Below are positions 33,955 through 42,482 of a stretch of DNA of 64,000 bases, piece by piece. How positions within the stretch are numbered: the stretch's first letter is position 1; each line of letters opens with the position of its first letter. Below the pieces are notes generated by a model. It was not told where the DNA came from. It ran no database searches and saw only the letters and a list, made by a program, of their open reading frames with translations. Source of the stretch: Bacillota bacterium (GTDB lineage: Bacteria; Bacillota; Clostridia; Oscillospirales; Ruminococcaceae); assembly GCA_023391005.1 (NCBI GenBank), contig JAEWBS010000063.1, positions 9,618 to 73,617 of the forward strand, read 5' to 3'. Position numbers and translations under genes: made by a program.

Positions 33955-35586
33955 TCAATAAGAGGCCGTGTGGCTGATGCTGCGCAGAATAAGCTCCGCC
34001 GATTCCTTGTTTTCTTCTATATGCCGCTTGAGCTCCGGGAACACGGCGCGGTCGCCGGACAGAATCAGCTCATACAGACGACGGTGCTTTCCGAAGAATT
34101 CGGCGGCATAATGAATGCCGCTGTTGGCGGGATGCTGGAACGCCATAATCGCATACCAGACCTGAATACTGCTTTCCCATGCGTTGGATAAAAATAAATT
34201 GTCCGCGGAATCCACCAGATTTTTGTGAAATAGCACATCTAGGTCGTTCCAATTGGTATCAGTTGACTTATACCGATATTTTTGCTCGATGCTACCCAGC
34301 ACCTGAACCAGCTTCGGATAGACCGTCTGCTTTTTTTCAAACAGCAGTTCTAAGGCACGGTTTTCAATCAGCCAGCGCACGTCATATAAATCCTTGAGTT
34401 GCTTAGCCTTGAACTCGGCGACCCTTCGGCGTCCGTTTGGCAGTGTTTGCAGCAGCCCCTCGTTTGCGAGCATTTGCAGGGCGGACCGCACCGAGCTTCG
34501 GCTGACATCAAACTGCTGCGCAAGCTCTTTTTCAGATATCTTCTCGCCGGTCGCGTATTTTGATTTAATAATGTCAATCCGCAGCTGGTTTGCGATCTTT
34601 TCGGGTGTCGCGAGATAGCTCTGGCGTGCGCTGAGCCCCTTGACCACCGTGTCGTCAATGGGAATTTCGATCCGCTGCCGTATCATGGCGTGCAGCTGCT
34701 CCTGCAGCCAGAGATTCGCGGGGATCGAAATCCCCTTTTCCGCACCGAGCTTGCAAATGTAATCACACAACACATCGGTTTCGAGCCGACGGTTCATCCA
34801 ATAATCCTGAAGCATGGGAGCGCGGCTGTCGGGGGCAAGCCGCTTCAAGGCGTCGTCCGCCTGACGGATATCCGCTTCATACATGGCCATTCCGCAGCTG
34901 CTTGCGAGCATAATCAGCTCTTGCTGGGCGGCATGCATGACCTCCATCGCCTTTTCGTTGCTGCGCAGCGCGCCGCAGGTCAATTGATAGACGGTTCCGG
35001 TCTGACCGTATCCAACGCTGACGAGCATTTGCCGCCACTTAAAATATTCAATGCGCTCGGTTGCCACATGCTTGATATGACATTTCTCAAAGAAGGCTTG
35101 CACTGCCTGACTCTCCGCTTTTAAAGAGCCGTCCGGCGTGCCGAAGCAAACGGTTCCGAGATCCTTGAGCGTGATGTAGCGGTCATTGCGGTCAATGTCG
35201 GCGTGCATCGCCACTGAATGTAGAACATGTTCCTTTCCAAACGCGCTTATCAGTTCTTTTTCGCTGGTAAGGCCGCTTGTAAAGGGCATAATCGTCGTGT
35301 TTTGTCCGACAATTTCACGCATGGACTCGATCGCCTCTTTGAGGCTGTACGATTTGACGCAGACCATAATCAGATCAAGCGGGATATCTTTAAGCGAATC
35401 AATGGTACGGTAATTGATTCGCAGCGGCTTATCGTTAATCAGAATCGGGGCCCCCCAATAGGTTTCCAGATCGCGAATTACGCCGTATAAGACGACATCC
35501 GGCGCGTATTCGCAAATCTGCTTTGCAAAGCTCGCCCCGACGGCGCCCAGCCCGAGAATTGCCACGCGTTGAATTTTTTTCGTCAT
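33955..35586 (-). CDS. Ketopantoate-reductase-like domain fused to a GntR/FCD regulator
   Basis: 543 residues in one uninterrupted frame. Residues 7-300 are a PanE/ApbA-type reductase: GLGAVG nucleotide loop (about 12-17), CVKSYSL (78), KWRQMLVSVGYGQT (183) and MLQDYWMNRRLETDV (258). Residues 325-392 are a GntR winged helix (KISEKELAQQFDVSRSSVRS, ANEGLLQTLPNGRR) and about 397-535 an FCD ligand domain (DVLFHKNLVDSADN, FGKHRRLYEL). Both halves look intact. It has its own promoter and is last in the TRAP system 2 cluster, so it may be a redox- or substrate-sensing repressor of that cluster or a regulator carrying its enzyme (inference). Confidence 0.88.
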   Translation of the reverse strand: MTKKIQRVAILGLGAVGASFAKQICEYAPDVVLYGVIRDLETYWGAPILINDKPLRINYRTIDSLKDIPLDLIMVCVKSYSLKEAIESMREIVGQNTTIMPFTSGLTSEKELISAFGKEHVLHSVAMHADIDRNDRYITLKDLGTVCFGTPDGSLKAESQAVQAFFEKCHIKHVATERIEYFKWRQMLVSVGYGQTGTVYQLTCGALRSNEKAMEVMHAAQQELIMLASSCGMAMYEADIRQADDALKRLAPDSRAPMLQDYWMNRRLETDVLCDYICKLGAEKGISIPANLWLQEQLHAMIRQRIEIPIDDTVVKGLSARQSYLATPEKIANQLRIDIIKSKYATGEKISEKELAQQFDVSRSSVRSALQMLANEGLLQTLPNGRRRVAEFKAKQLKDLYDVRWLIENRALELLFEKKQTVYPKLVQVLGSIEQKYRYKSTDTNWNDLDVLFHKNLVDSADNLFLSNAWESSIQVWYAIMAFQHPANSGIHYAAEFFGKHRRLYELILSGDRAVFPELKRHIEENKESAELILRSISHTASY

Positions 35587-35661
35587 GGGGTGCCCGTCCT
35601 TTCAAAACACATCGCGCCCGCTACGTCGTCTCTTTCGGGCGTTTGGTCTTATATCTCTTTT

Positions 35662-35690
35662 AAAATAGCATATTTTCCCCGATATCTCAA
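35662..35690 (-). promoter_or_regulatory. Promoter of the reductase-GntR gene
   Basis: On the minus strand TTGAGA (35685-35690), 17 bp, TATTTT (35662-35667), about 75 bp before the start codon. Confidence 0.7.
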
Positions 35691-35728
35691 TCCGCTCTTT
35701 ACTGAATGAGAAGGCGAAGCACCACAAT

Positions 35729-35765
35729 AAAGGGCAGCTTTGGCATCCTGCCAAGACCGCCCTTT
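35729..35765 (-). terminator. Terminator after the aldolase gene
   Basis: Interrupted stem AAAGGGC...GCCCTTT with inner CTTTGGCA/TGCCAAG pairing; on the minus strand it follows the aldolase stop by 29 bp. It separates the TRAP system 2 operon from the reductase-GntR gene. Confidence 0.7.
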
Positions 35766-35793
35766 GTCGCGTTTATAGCCGGTCGCCGCGCCG

Positions 35794-36546
35794 TTATTCC
35801 AAAACGCGGCGCTTCATGTCCTGAATACCTTTTTTCAGCAGCCCGAGCTCACTGTCGCAGCTGAACAGCGTCATGCCCCGCCCGGCCCATTTTTGTAGAA
35901 AGACGGGATTGGAGGCGATGATACCGCAGGGTAGCCCGTTTGAATGCGCCGCGGCCAGTACCTTTCCGATCGCCGTATCCATCGGTTCGGTATCAAACTG
36001 GCCGAGCTGCCCCATGTCGCAGGCTAAATCGTTCGGGCCGATAAAAATGCCGTCCAGTCCTTTGACTGCCGCAATTTCGCCCGCGTTTTCCACACCCGTC
36101 AGGCTCTCAATCTGAACAAAGAGCATTACACGCCGATTTGCGGCTTGCGTGTAGGCGGTTAAATCTCCGGGTGCATAATTGCTGTGGGGCCGCATGGTCG
36201 AGATACCCCTGCGCCCTTCGGGCGCGTATTTTGCGAGCTCGACGAGCATGCGGGCCTGCGCCTGCGTTTCTAACATGGGTACGAGCAGACCGTCGACGCC
36301 CGCGTCGAGGTACTTTTGAACCGATTCTCGCGAGATGTGTGGAATCCTGACAATGGCAGGGAAGCCGATGCCGTTTGCGACGGCGGCGATCGCCGCCACC
36401 TGCGCATAATCGAAGCAGCCGTGCTCACAGTCAACAATCACAAAATCGATACCGCCGGCCTGCATGAGCCGAACCAAATTGGGCGCGGCAATTTCAGAAA
36501 GAAACATGCCCAGCACGGTTTCTCCGCCGCGGATTTTTTCCTTCAT
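35794..36546 (-). CDS. HpcH/HpaI-family aldolase
   Basis: 250 residues, class II metal-dependent aldolase of the HpcH/HpaI/GarL family, which makes or splits pyruvate plus an aldehyde from 2-keto-hydroxy acids. Active-site blocks: VDCEHGCFD (His about 42), IVRIPH (Arg), LFVQIESLTGVENA (metal Glu) and FIGPNDLACDM (metal Asp). ATG overlaps the kinase stop (ATGA). With the kinase it suggests cleavage of a sugar-acid-derived intermediate. Confidence 0.9.
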   Translation of the reverse strand: MKEKIRGGETVLGMFLSEIAAPNLVRLMQAGGIDFVIVDCEHGCFDYAQVAAIAAVANGIGFPAIVRIPHISRESVQKYLDAGVDGLLVPMLETQAQARMLVELAKYAPEGRRGISTMRPHSNYAPGDLTAYTQAANRRVMLFVQIESLTGVENAGEIAAVKGLDGIFIGPNDLACDMGQLGQFDTEPMDTAIGKVLAAAHSNGLPCGIIASNPVFLQKWAGRGMTLFSCDSELGLLKKGIQDMKRRVLE

Positions 36547-37907
36547 ATAATTTTTCTCTCCTTTTCCTGCTTGCGGTACATGCAGCGCTTCGCCAGATGG
36601 AACATGCCGCTGTAGACCTCGTCCTTTGACGCGCTCACAACTCTGGAACAGCCCATTTCTTTTTGGATGGCGTTTTTAAGAAAGGGATTGTTCAGCACCG
36701 CGCCGCCCGAAAAAAACAGCGTGCCCTCAAACGGCCTGCCTTTGCAGATAATGTCCGCGAAGCGGCGGTATTGGCGGCCGTAATCGATGGCGGTTGCGGC
36801 AATGACATGCTCAGGCGTATAGTTTACATGGTTGATATGCATAATCTTGCCGTCGGCCAACCGGTCGGGCAGCTCGTAAAAGCTGCAGTCCACCTCCAGC
36901 CCTTCGGTGCCGGACAAGATGCACCGGTTGTGTATCCGGCTCCAGATCTCCGCACGGTCGAGGGTGATTCCGAATATTTTCTCGCCTACCTGACGCAGAT
37001 AGTCGATCTGCACATCAAAGTTTCTGCCGCCGGGCATCCGGGAGATGACGTAGCAATAATTGTTGTCGTAATAAGGACGAATTTCGTAATCGCCGGGCTC
37101 GTAGTCGTCCCGAATCATAATCAACTGCCCGCTCGTGCCGATGTTGATAATCATATCGCCCGATTTGGCCCCGGTTCCGTACACGCTGGTCTGCACATCA
37201 CCCAGATCGGGGTAGACCGGCAGCGTCAGGCTTTTGGTTTTATAGGTGCCACAGCAGACAATTTCAGAGGTGATCTCCGGCAGTTTTATAAAATCCATGC
37301 CGGTGCGCCGAAGAATATCGCTGTCCCAGCAGCCCTCATAAAGGTTGACAAATCCCAGCGGCGCCGCGTTTGTGATGTGGCAGATGTTGTTGCCGGTCAG
37401 CTTTTCTATGACGTAAGAGCCCAGCGTATATACCCGGATATCCCCCTGCCTCGAGAGATCCTCCTCCTGAAAAAGGGTAAATAAATTGCACAGCGCCAGT
37501 GCGGGCTTAACCGGCACGCCCGTTCTGAGCATTACCTCGGGCGGCAGTAGCCGGGCCAGATCCTCCAGATAGCTTTGCCCCGTCGCGGGGTTTTGTTTGA
37601 GGCACCGGGTATCCTGCCAGGAGATATACGTGTCCTGAGCCCGTTCGGGGTGGTGCAGCACGCAGCCGTGCTGCTGCGTGGAAAAGAGAATGCCGCCGAT
37701 ATCCGCGGTGATCTCCGCGCATTTTTCAATAATGTTCTGAATAATCTCGACAATTTGCTGCGCGTTGATCTCAAAGCAATGCGGATCGGAATTCGGCAGC
37801 CGCTGCGGCGTGTGATATTTACTTGTAAAAATCACCTTGTCAAAGGTGAGGTCGTAAATGGCCGATTTTATAAAGGTGCTGCCGATATCAACTGCAATGA
37901 AGTTTAT
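36543..37907 (-). CDS. FGGY-family carbohydrate kinase, apparent ATA start
   Basis: 454 residues if the N-terminus FIAVDIGSTFIKSAIYD is included. This holds the phosphate-binding DIGST loop that the family needs. Other blocks: GILFSTQQHGCVLH, SWQDTRC, NIGTSGQLIM and FSGGAVLNNPFLK (adenosine region). GGAGGG lies seven bases before an ATA codon at 37905-37907 in this frame, and no ATG, GTG or TTG precedes the loop. Starting at the next GTG (37835) would remove the ATP-binding loop. Between dctM (36 bp gap) and the aldolase; it probably phosphorylates the imported compound or a derivative. Confidence 0.85.
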   Translation of the reverse strand: MNFIAVDIGSTFIKSAIYDLTFDKVIFTSKYHTPQRLPNSDPHCFEINAQQIVEIIQNIIEKCAEITADIGGILFSTQQHGCVLHHPERAQDTYISWQDTRCLKQNPATGQSYLEDLARLLPPEVMLRTGVPVKPALALCNLFTLFQEEDLSRQGDIRVYTLGSYVIEKLTGNNICHITNAAPLGFVNLYEGCWDSDILRRTGMDFIKLPEITSEIVCCGTYKTKSLTLPVYPDLGDVQTSVYGTGAKSGDMIINIGTSGQLIMIRDDYEPGDYEIRPYYDNNYCYVISRMPGGRNFDVQIDYLRQVGEKIFGITLDRAEIWSRIHNRCILSGTEGLEVDCSFYELPDRLADGKIMHINHVNYTPEHVIAATAIDYGRQYRRFADIICKGRPFEGTLFFSGGAVLNNPFLKNAIQKEMGCSRVVSASKDEVYSGMFHLAKRCMYRKQEKERKII

Positions 37908-37943
37908 AGGTCATCCCTCCAAAAGCTTAAATTATGCACCGGC

Positions 37944-39239
37944 TCAACCCATCAGAAGATTGGGCAGCCAGGTGACGAGGCCGGGAACGAACCATAAAAG
38001 AACGACCTCACTCATTAGCAGAATAATCCATGGCACAAGTCTGCGGCTGATGCGTTCCATGCTCAGGTTCTGAAGACTGCAGGTGGTCATCAGCACGACG
38101 CCGACGGGCGGCGTAATATTGCCGATCATGGCGATAATGATGATACAGATGCCGACATGGATGGGGTCAAAGCCCGAGGCGTCAATCAAGGGCAGCAGCA
38201 TCGGCACAAAAACCATGATGTTTACGTTCGGGTCGCTTAGAGCGCCCAGAATCAAGAACAATACGGTGATACACAACGCAACAAGAAACTTGTTGTTGCC
38301 CGCAAAGCTGAAAAACAGGTTGTAAAGCTTATCCTGCAAATTTTCGGCGGTTAAAACGAAGCTGAAGCATTTAGAGGCCGGAATAATCAGCAGTACCGAA
38401 CCGCTGGCGATAAAGACGCTTTTTAGGCTTTCGATAAAATCCTTGAACTTCATGGTGCGATAACCGACAACGCCCAAAAGCAAAGCGTAAAGCACCGCGA
38501 CCGCCGCCGCCTCGGTGGTTGTGACAACGCCCAGATAGATGCCGCCCAGCAAAATGACCGGTGTCAGCAGCGGGAAGATGCAGGCGAGAAAGGAATTCAG
38601 CAAATGGGTCAGGTAGTGCCGCCACCCGAGCCATTGCAGGCAGGGGCCGTTGTGGCGTTTTGACCAGACATAGACATAGACGATCATAAAAAGGCCCATC
38701 AGAAAGCCGGGAATGACGCCGCCGAACAGCAGCTTTCCGACCGAGACGTTGGCCACCATGGCATAAATAACCGCGGGAATACTGGGCGGAATAATGGGGC
38801 CCACGGTGGAGGAGGCGATGGTGGTGCAGGCGCTGAACTCTTTGTCAAAGCCCTCGTCCACCATGGCCTGATAGGCCAGATTGCCGATACCGCCCGCGTC
38901 GGCCACGGCGGAACCGGACATACCCGCAAAGATAATCGACGTGGTGATGTTCACATGGCCCATGCCGCCGGGGATGTAGCCCACAAGATTTCGGCAGAAG
39001 CCGAAAATGCGATCCGATACCGATGTGCGGTTCATAACCTCCGCGGTCAGAATAAAGAGCGGAATCGCGATCAACGCAAAGCTGTTGAGGCCGGTAAACA
39101 TTCTCGTTCCCATAACCGAAAGGCTGATGCCGCCGTTCATTGCGTATAAAAAGGAGGAGGTAATCATCGCGGCGGCTATGGGCATACCCAACAGAAAAAG
39201 CAGGATAAAGCTGACGATAAACAAAACAAACGGGCTCAT
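37944..39239 (-). CDS. dctM: TRAP transporter large permease (DctM), system 2
   Basis: 431 residues, about 12 helices. Motifs IAIPLFILTAEVMNR, FAGMSGSAVADAGGIGNL, VGPIIPPSIPAVIYA and ITPPVGVVLM. Its ATG overlaps the dctQ stop by four bases. No truncation seen. Confidence 0.95.
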   Translation of the reverse strand: MSPFVLFIVSFILLFLLGMPIAAAMITSSFLYAMNGGISLSVMGTRMFTGLNSFALIAIPLFILTAEVMNRTSVSDRIFGFCRNLVGYIPGGMGHVNITTSIIFAGMSGSAVADAGGIGNLAYQAMVDEGFDKEFSACTTIASSTVGPIIPPSIPAVIYAMVANVSVGKLLFGGVIPGFLMGLFMIVYVYVWSKRHNGPCLQWLGWRHYLTHLLNSFLACIFPLLTPVILLGGIYLGVVTTTEAAAVAVLYALLLGVVGYRTMKFKDFIESLKSVFIASGSVLLIIPASKCFSFVLTAENLQDKLYNLFFSFAGNNKFLVALCITVLFLILGALSDPNVNIMVFVPMLLPLIDASGFDPIHVGICIIIIAMIGNITPPVGVVLMTTCSLQNLSMERISRRLVPWIILLMSEVVLLWFVPGLVTWLPNLLMG

Positions 39240-39748
39240 TTAGTTCCCTCCGTCTCCTGATGCTCAATCCAAACCTGACGGATGTCCCGAATGGTATTGA
39301 ACGTGATATGGTAGCACATAAGTACAAAAGAGATCGGTAGAATCACGTAGGCGTATTTTAGCGGAAAGCGCATGACATTGGCGATGGGCAGCGTGTTCAT
39401 CAGTCGGCCGAGCGGCGGCAGGTAGAGGATAAACATCGCGACCATAATGCCGTTCATGACGACCCGCAGCCCAAGCTGTACCGCCGCCGGAAACAGGTTG
39501 ACGATAGCGGTGATATTCAGATGGGACTGGTTGCTCATGGCGTAGGCGGCCGAAAGAAAGCCAAACCACACAAAGAGGAAGCCGTTGAGCTCATCCGACC
39601 AGTTTAAGCCGCTGCTGAAAAGATATCGAAGCGCCGCGTTGGCAATCATAACAAAAAACAAAGCTGCCAGCGCCAAACAGCCCAGAAATTTCTCGAATTT
39701 TTGAAGAGCAGCGTTTATAGCAGAAAGGCCCCCGTAGACTTGTTTCAT
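39236..39748 (-). CDS. dctQ: TRAP transporter small permease (DctQ), system 2
   Basis: 170 residues with four membrane helices; NAALRYLFSSGLNWSDELNGF is the DctQ core. Follows dctP by 87 bp and overlaps dctM. Differs clearly from the system 1 copy, so the systems are not recent duplicates. Confidence 0.93.
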   Translation of the reverse strand: MKQVYGGLSAINAALQKFEKFLGCLALAALFFVMIANAALRYLFSSGLNWSDELNGFLFVWFGFLSAAYAMSNQSHLNITAIVNLFPAAVQLGLRVVMNGIMVAMFILYLPPLGRLMNTLPIANVMRFPLKYAYVILPISFVLMCYHITFNTIRDIRQVWIEHQETEGTK

Positions 39749-39835
39749 TGAAAAACTCCTTTACTGCAAATGCGGCCCGCAATTCTTCACGGTGCCATGA
39801 AGCCTTGCGGGCCCGCATTTTGCCTGATGATATGC

Positions 39836-40852
39836 TTATGCCATGGCCTGAATCTGGTTGTACCAATCCTTCCAAGCGGGATACTTTTCCACAACCTTCG
39901 CCGCGTTTTCGCGGAAGGGCGTCGTATCGACGTCTTCAATAATGGTCATACCGTTATCGACACAGATCTGGAACAGCGCATCCTCGTTCTTGACCGTCAG
40001 CTCGTCAACGCGGTTGCCCATTTCGGTAAAGACCTCCTGAAAAATGGCTTGATCCTCGGGGGACAGCGAATTCCATAGCTCCAGATTGATAATATTGGAG
40101 GAGCACGCCAGCATGTGCTGGGTCTTCATCAGATATTTCTGAACCTCGTAGAACTTCATCGTGACAATCTGCGTGGCGGGGTTCTCTTGGCAGTCGGCGA
40201 CGCCGGTGGAAAGGCTCATATAAACGTCTTCGATCGGGATGGATGTGATGGCGACATTGAAGACGTCGGCCAGCGTCGAATAGGGGGCAAAGTTTACGCA
40301 GCGCAGGGTGAGACCGTTAAAATCCTTTAACGTGCGGATTTCCTTGTTTGCGGTTAGGTGACGGAAGCCGAAATTATACATATTCAGCTGCTTGACGCCG
40401 CCGACGGCATCGCTGATCTCCGAGCGGATGGTGGCGCTCAGGTCGCTGTTTTTAAAGGCGGCCCAATGATCATAGCTCTGGAACGCGTAAGGCGCAAACA
40501 GCACGCCGGCCGATTCCAACCAGTCGGAGGCACTGTCGAGACAGGCGATATCCAGATCGCCCATCTGGCAGGCGGTGATGCTGTCGCTGTAGTTGGCATA
40601 TGTACCGTTGGGGAAAATCTTCATGCCGTAACGACCGTCGGTTTTTTCGTACAAGGCGTCGGCGGCCTCGTTAAACGCGTCAAACACCGGATGTCCGTTG
40701 GTGAAAACGTGGGAAGCCTTGAGCCATTTCGTATCCTGCGCGGTCGAGCCCGCGGACGCGCTTTGGGGAGCGGCGCCGGACTGAGATTGGTTGCATGCGG
40801 CTAAGCTTAAAATCATGGTGATGCCAAGAATCGCGGCAAAAATTTTCCTCAT
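39836..40852 (-). CDS. dctP: TRAP transporter substrate-binding lipoprotein (DctP), system 2
   Basis: 338 residues. Lipoprotein signal ILSLAACNQSQ (Cys about 20). Mature fold: LKASHVFTNGHPVFDAF, IFPNGTYANYSDSI, LTLRCVNFAPYSTLADVF (carboxylate-binding Arg) and VADCQENPATQI. First gene of the operon, with a strong promoter upstream. Confidence 0.94.
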   Translation of the reverse strand: MRKIFAAILGITMILSLAACNQSQSGAAPQSASAGSTAQDTKWLKASHVFTNGHPVFDAFNEAADALYEKTDGRYGMKIFPNGTYANYSDSITACQMGDLDIACLDSASDWLESAGVLFAPYAFQSYDHWAAFKNSDLSATIRSEISDAVGGVKQLNMYNFGFRHLTANKEIRTLKDFNGLTLRCVNFAPYSTLADVFNVAITSIPIEDVYMSLSTGVADCQENPATQIVTMKFYEVQKYLMKTQHMLACSSNIINLELWNSLSPEDQAIFQEVFTEMGNRVDELTVKNEDALFQICVDNGMTIIEDVDTTPFRENAAKVVEKYPAWKDWYNQIQAMA

Positions 40853-40905
40853 TTCTTATACCTCTTTCTCTCTGCGTATGTTTTAAGCGAATGGCTGATA
40901 AGTAA

Positions 40906-40933
40906 ATTATAAATCCAAAAAACAAAGAGTCAA
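40906..40933 (-). promoter_or_regulatory. Promoter of TRAP system 2 operon
   Basis: On the minus strand TTGACT (40928-40933), 16 bp, TATAAT (40906-40911), 54 bp before dctP. Confidence 0.8.
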
Positions 40934-40945
40934 CATATCTAGTAA

Positions 40946-40957
40946 AATGTCGACATT
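40946..40957. promoter_or_regulatory. Palindrome upstream of the TRAP system 2 promoter
   Basis: AATGTCGACATT, a perfect 12 bp palindrome 12 bp upstream of the -35. FadR/FCD-type GntR regulators often bind TGT..ACA-style palindromes, so it is a candidate site for the GntR fusion protein encoded at the end of this cluster (inference). Confidence 0.4.
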
Positions 40958-41073
40958 ATAGAATTAACAAATATGCAATAAAATCATTATCGTATATTGA
41001 TAATATATGTAATAAACTAACAATATCAGGCGCGAGTAGCGCTCTTTCAGGGTTTTACGTGTGAGACGTGTAG

Positions 41074-41223
41074 ACAAATGCCGGGATCAAGAAAGAATTA
41101 TTTGACGGGCAAGAACTGATAGAGTTTAGAATCAGCAAGCAAATTCAAAGCTATTTATTTTGGGAAGAAGAGGACAATGACGTAGAATTGATTTGGTCTT
41201 CAAATTTTGAACAGTCCAACTAA
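41074..41223 (+). pseudogene. C-terminal fragment of an unidentified gene
   Basis: Open for 49 codons after a TAG, with coding-like sequence (KKELFDGQELIEFRISKQ ... YLFWEEEDNDVELIWSSNFE) but no start codon, ending in TAA within a terminator stem. I do not recognise the family. The rest of 40958-41619 has no gene. Confidence 0.45.
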
Positions 41224-41248
41224 ACTGAACAAAATTTGAAGACCTTTT
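41195..41248 (+). terminator. Terminator of the gene fragment
   Basis: GGTCTTCAAATTTTG paired with CAAAATTTGAAGACC, 15 bp perfect stem with a 20-base loop, then TTTTCTTT. It overlaps the end of the fragment at 41074-41223, consistent with a once-functional gene. Confidence 0.75.
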
Positions 41249-41354
41249 CTTTACCCTAAAGCCTTTGTTATGAGGTTTTAGGTTATATATTTAAATATCC
41301 AATTTCCTTTTCCTAAAAATGTTGGGATTAAAGTTTGATCTTGTTGTAGAATTG

Positions 41355-41389
41355 AAAAGTGCGTTTCCGTGGGGCGGAAACGCACTTTT
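41355..41389. terminator. Bidirectional terminator
   Basis: AAAAGTGCGTTTCC/GGAAACGCACTTTT, a perfect 14 bp stem with loop GTGGGGC; T-runs on both strands. It can end the HAD gene operon from the right, though 230 bp away. Confidence 0.8.
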
Positions 41390-41619
41390 ATATATATTGG
41401 TTATTCAACGGCGCGGAGTAGCACTGCCGATACTAAATTCTTTGACGGCCTGATTAACAGCCTAATTTAGACATGTTTCACTGCCGCCATTTTGGGCTGC
41501 TTATCCTAGACCGTCCTTTTACTATAACACTTCCAGTAAGGCTTTTTATTCTTTACGCGCTATCTTAAATACACAGAGTCGGCGGGCCCGTTTTTGAGTA
41601 TTTAAAATTCAATATCCTG

Positions 41620-42456
41620 TTAGGCCTGCTGCAAAACCGCTTCTTCAATCATATGAGCGACCGCGTCCTCCCAATATGCGCCGACAACGATATCGGCGAC
41701 GGCCTTGGCTTGCGGTACGGCATTTTCCATCGCCGCGCCGATACCGGCCAGCTCGAGCATGGCACAGTCGTTGCGCTCGTCGCCAAATGCCATGACCTGT
41801 GCGGGATCAATCTTCAGATAGTCGCACAAAAACCGCAGCGCTTCTCCCTTGGTGGCGCGGCGATGGGTGATCTCAAGATTGCCCGGCAGCGAGCAGGCCA
41901 CCGCAATATCAGGGAATTCCTCTGAGAGCTCGAGCATCATTCGGTCGCGCAGCGCGATATCCTTAAAAAAGCTCTGTATCTTCTGCACCGGCTTGCCCAG
42001 TGCGAGAATATACTGCGGCAGATTCTCCACCGGCTGGCGCGTTTCGAGAATGATCTGTCGCGCGTTAAGGTCGGAGACCCATTCCTCGACACGGCTGTGA
42101 TAATACGCGTCCATATAGCCGCAGTTGTCGTCCACAAAACAGTCGATGGTGGCGGGCAGCGCGCTCAGCCGCGCGAAGATGCGGCCGGCCACCTCTACAG
42201 GTAGCTCGGCGCGGTACAGGACCTTTTGCTCGGCGCAGTCGTACACCTGCGCGCCGTTCATCAAAATGGCGTACCGTATGAACGGCAGGCGGCGCAGAGA
42301 AGCGGGCATCGCCCCGTAAAACCGTCCGGTGGCGGGAACGATGACGACGCCGCGCTCGGCGGCCCGCGTTAGAACCTGTTCGGTATAACTGCTGATCTGC
42401 CGGTCGTGTCCAAGCAGGGTGCCGTCCAGATCGCTTAAAATCATCTTAATATCCAC
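41620..42456 (-). CDS. Cof-type HAD-IIB sugar/nucleotide phosphatase
   Basis: 278 residues. HAD motifs: MILSDLDGTLL (nucleophile and acid Asp), VIVPATGR (motif II region), Lys in RRATKGEALRFL, and MAFGDERNDCAMLELA (motif IV). Acts on sugar phosphates or phosphorylated cofactors. GTG 42456 is chosen because AAAGGA lies six bases upstream. It is 26 bp downstream of gnd and co-directional. Confidence 0.88.
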   Translation of the reverse strand: MDIKMILSDLDGTLLGHDRQISSYTEQVLTRAAERGVVIVPATGRFYGAMPASLRRLPFIRYAILMNGAQVYDCAEQKVLYRAELPVEVAGRIFARLSALPATIDCFVDDNCGYMDAYYHSRVEEWVSDLNARQIILETRQPVENLPQYILALGKPVQKIQSFFKDIALRDRMMLELSEEFPDIAVACSLPGNLEITHRRATKGEALRFLCDYLKIDPAQVMAFGDERNDCAMLELAGIGAAMENAVPQAKAVADIVVGAYWEDAVAHMIEEAVLQQA

Positions 42457-42482
42457 GCTGTATCCTTTCAAAAACAGTGTAT

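Noticed and set aside
36663..37484. 273-residue plus-strand frame
   Set aside because: Antisense to the FGGY kinase; composition typical of a shadow frame.
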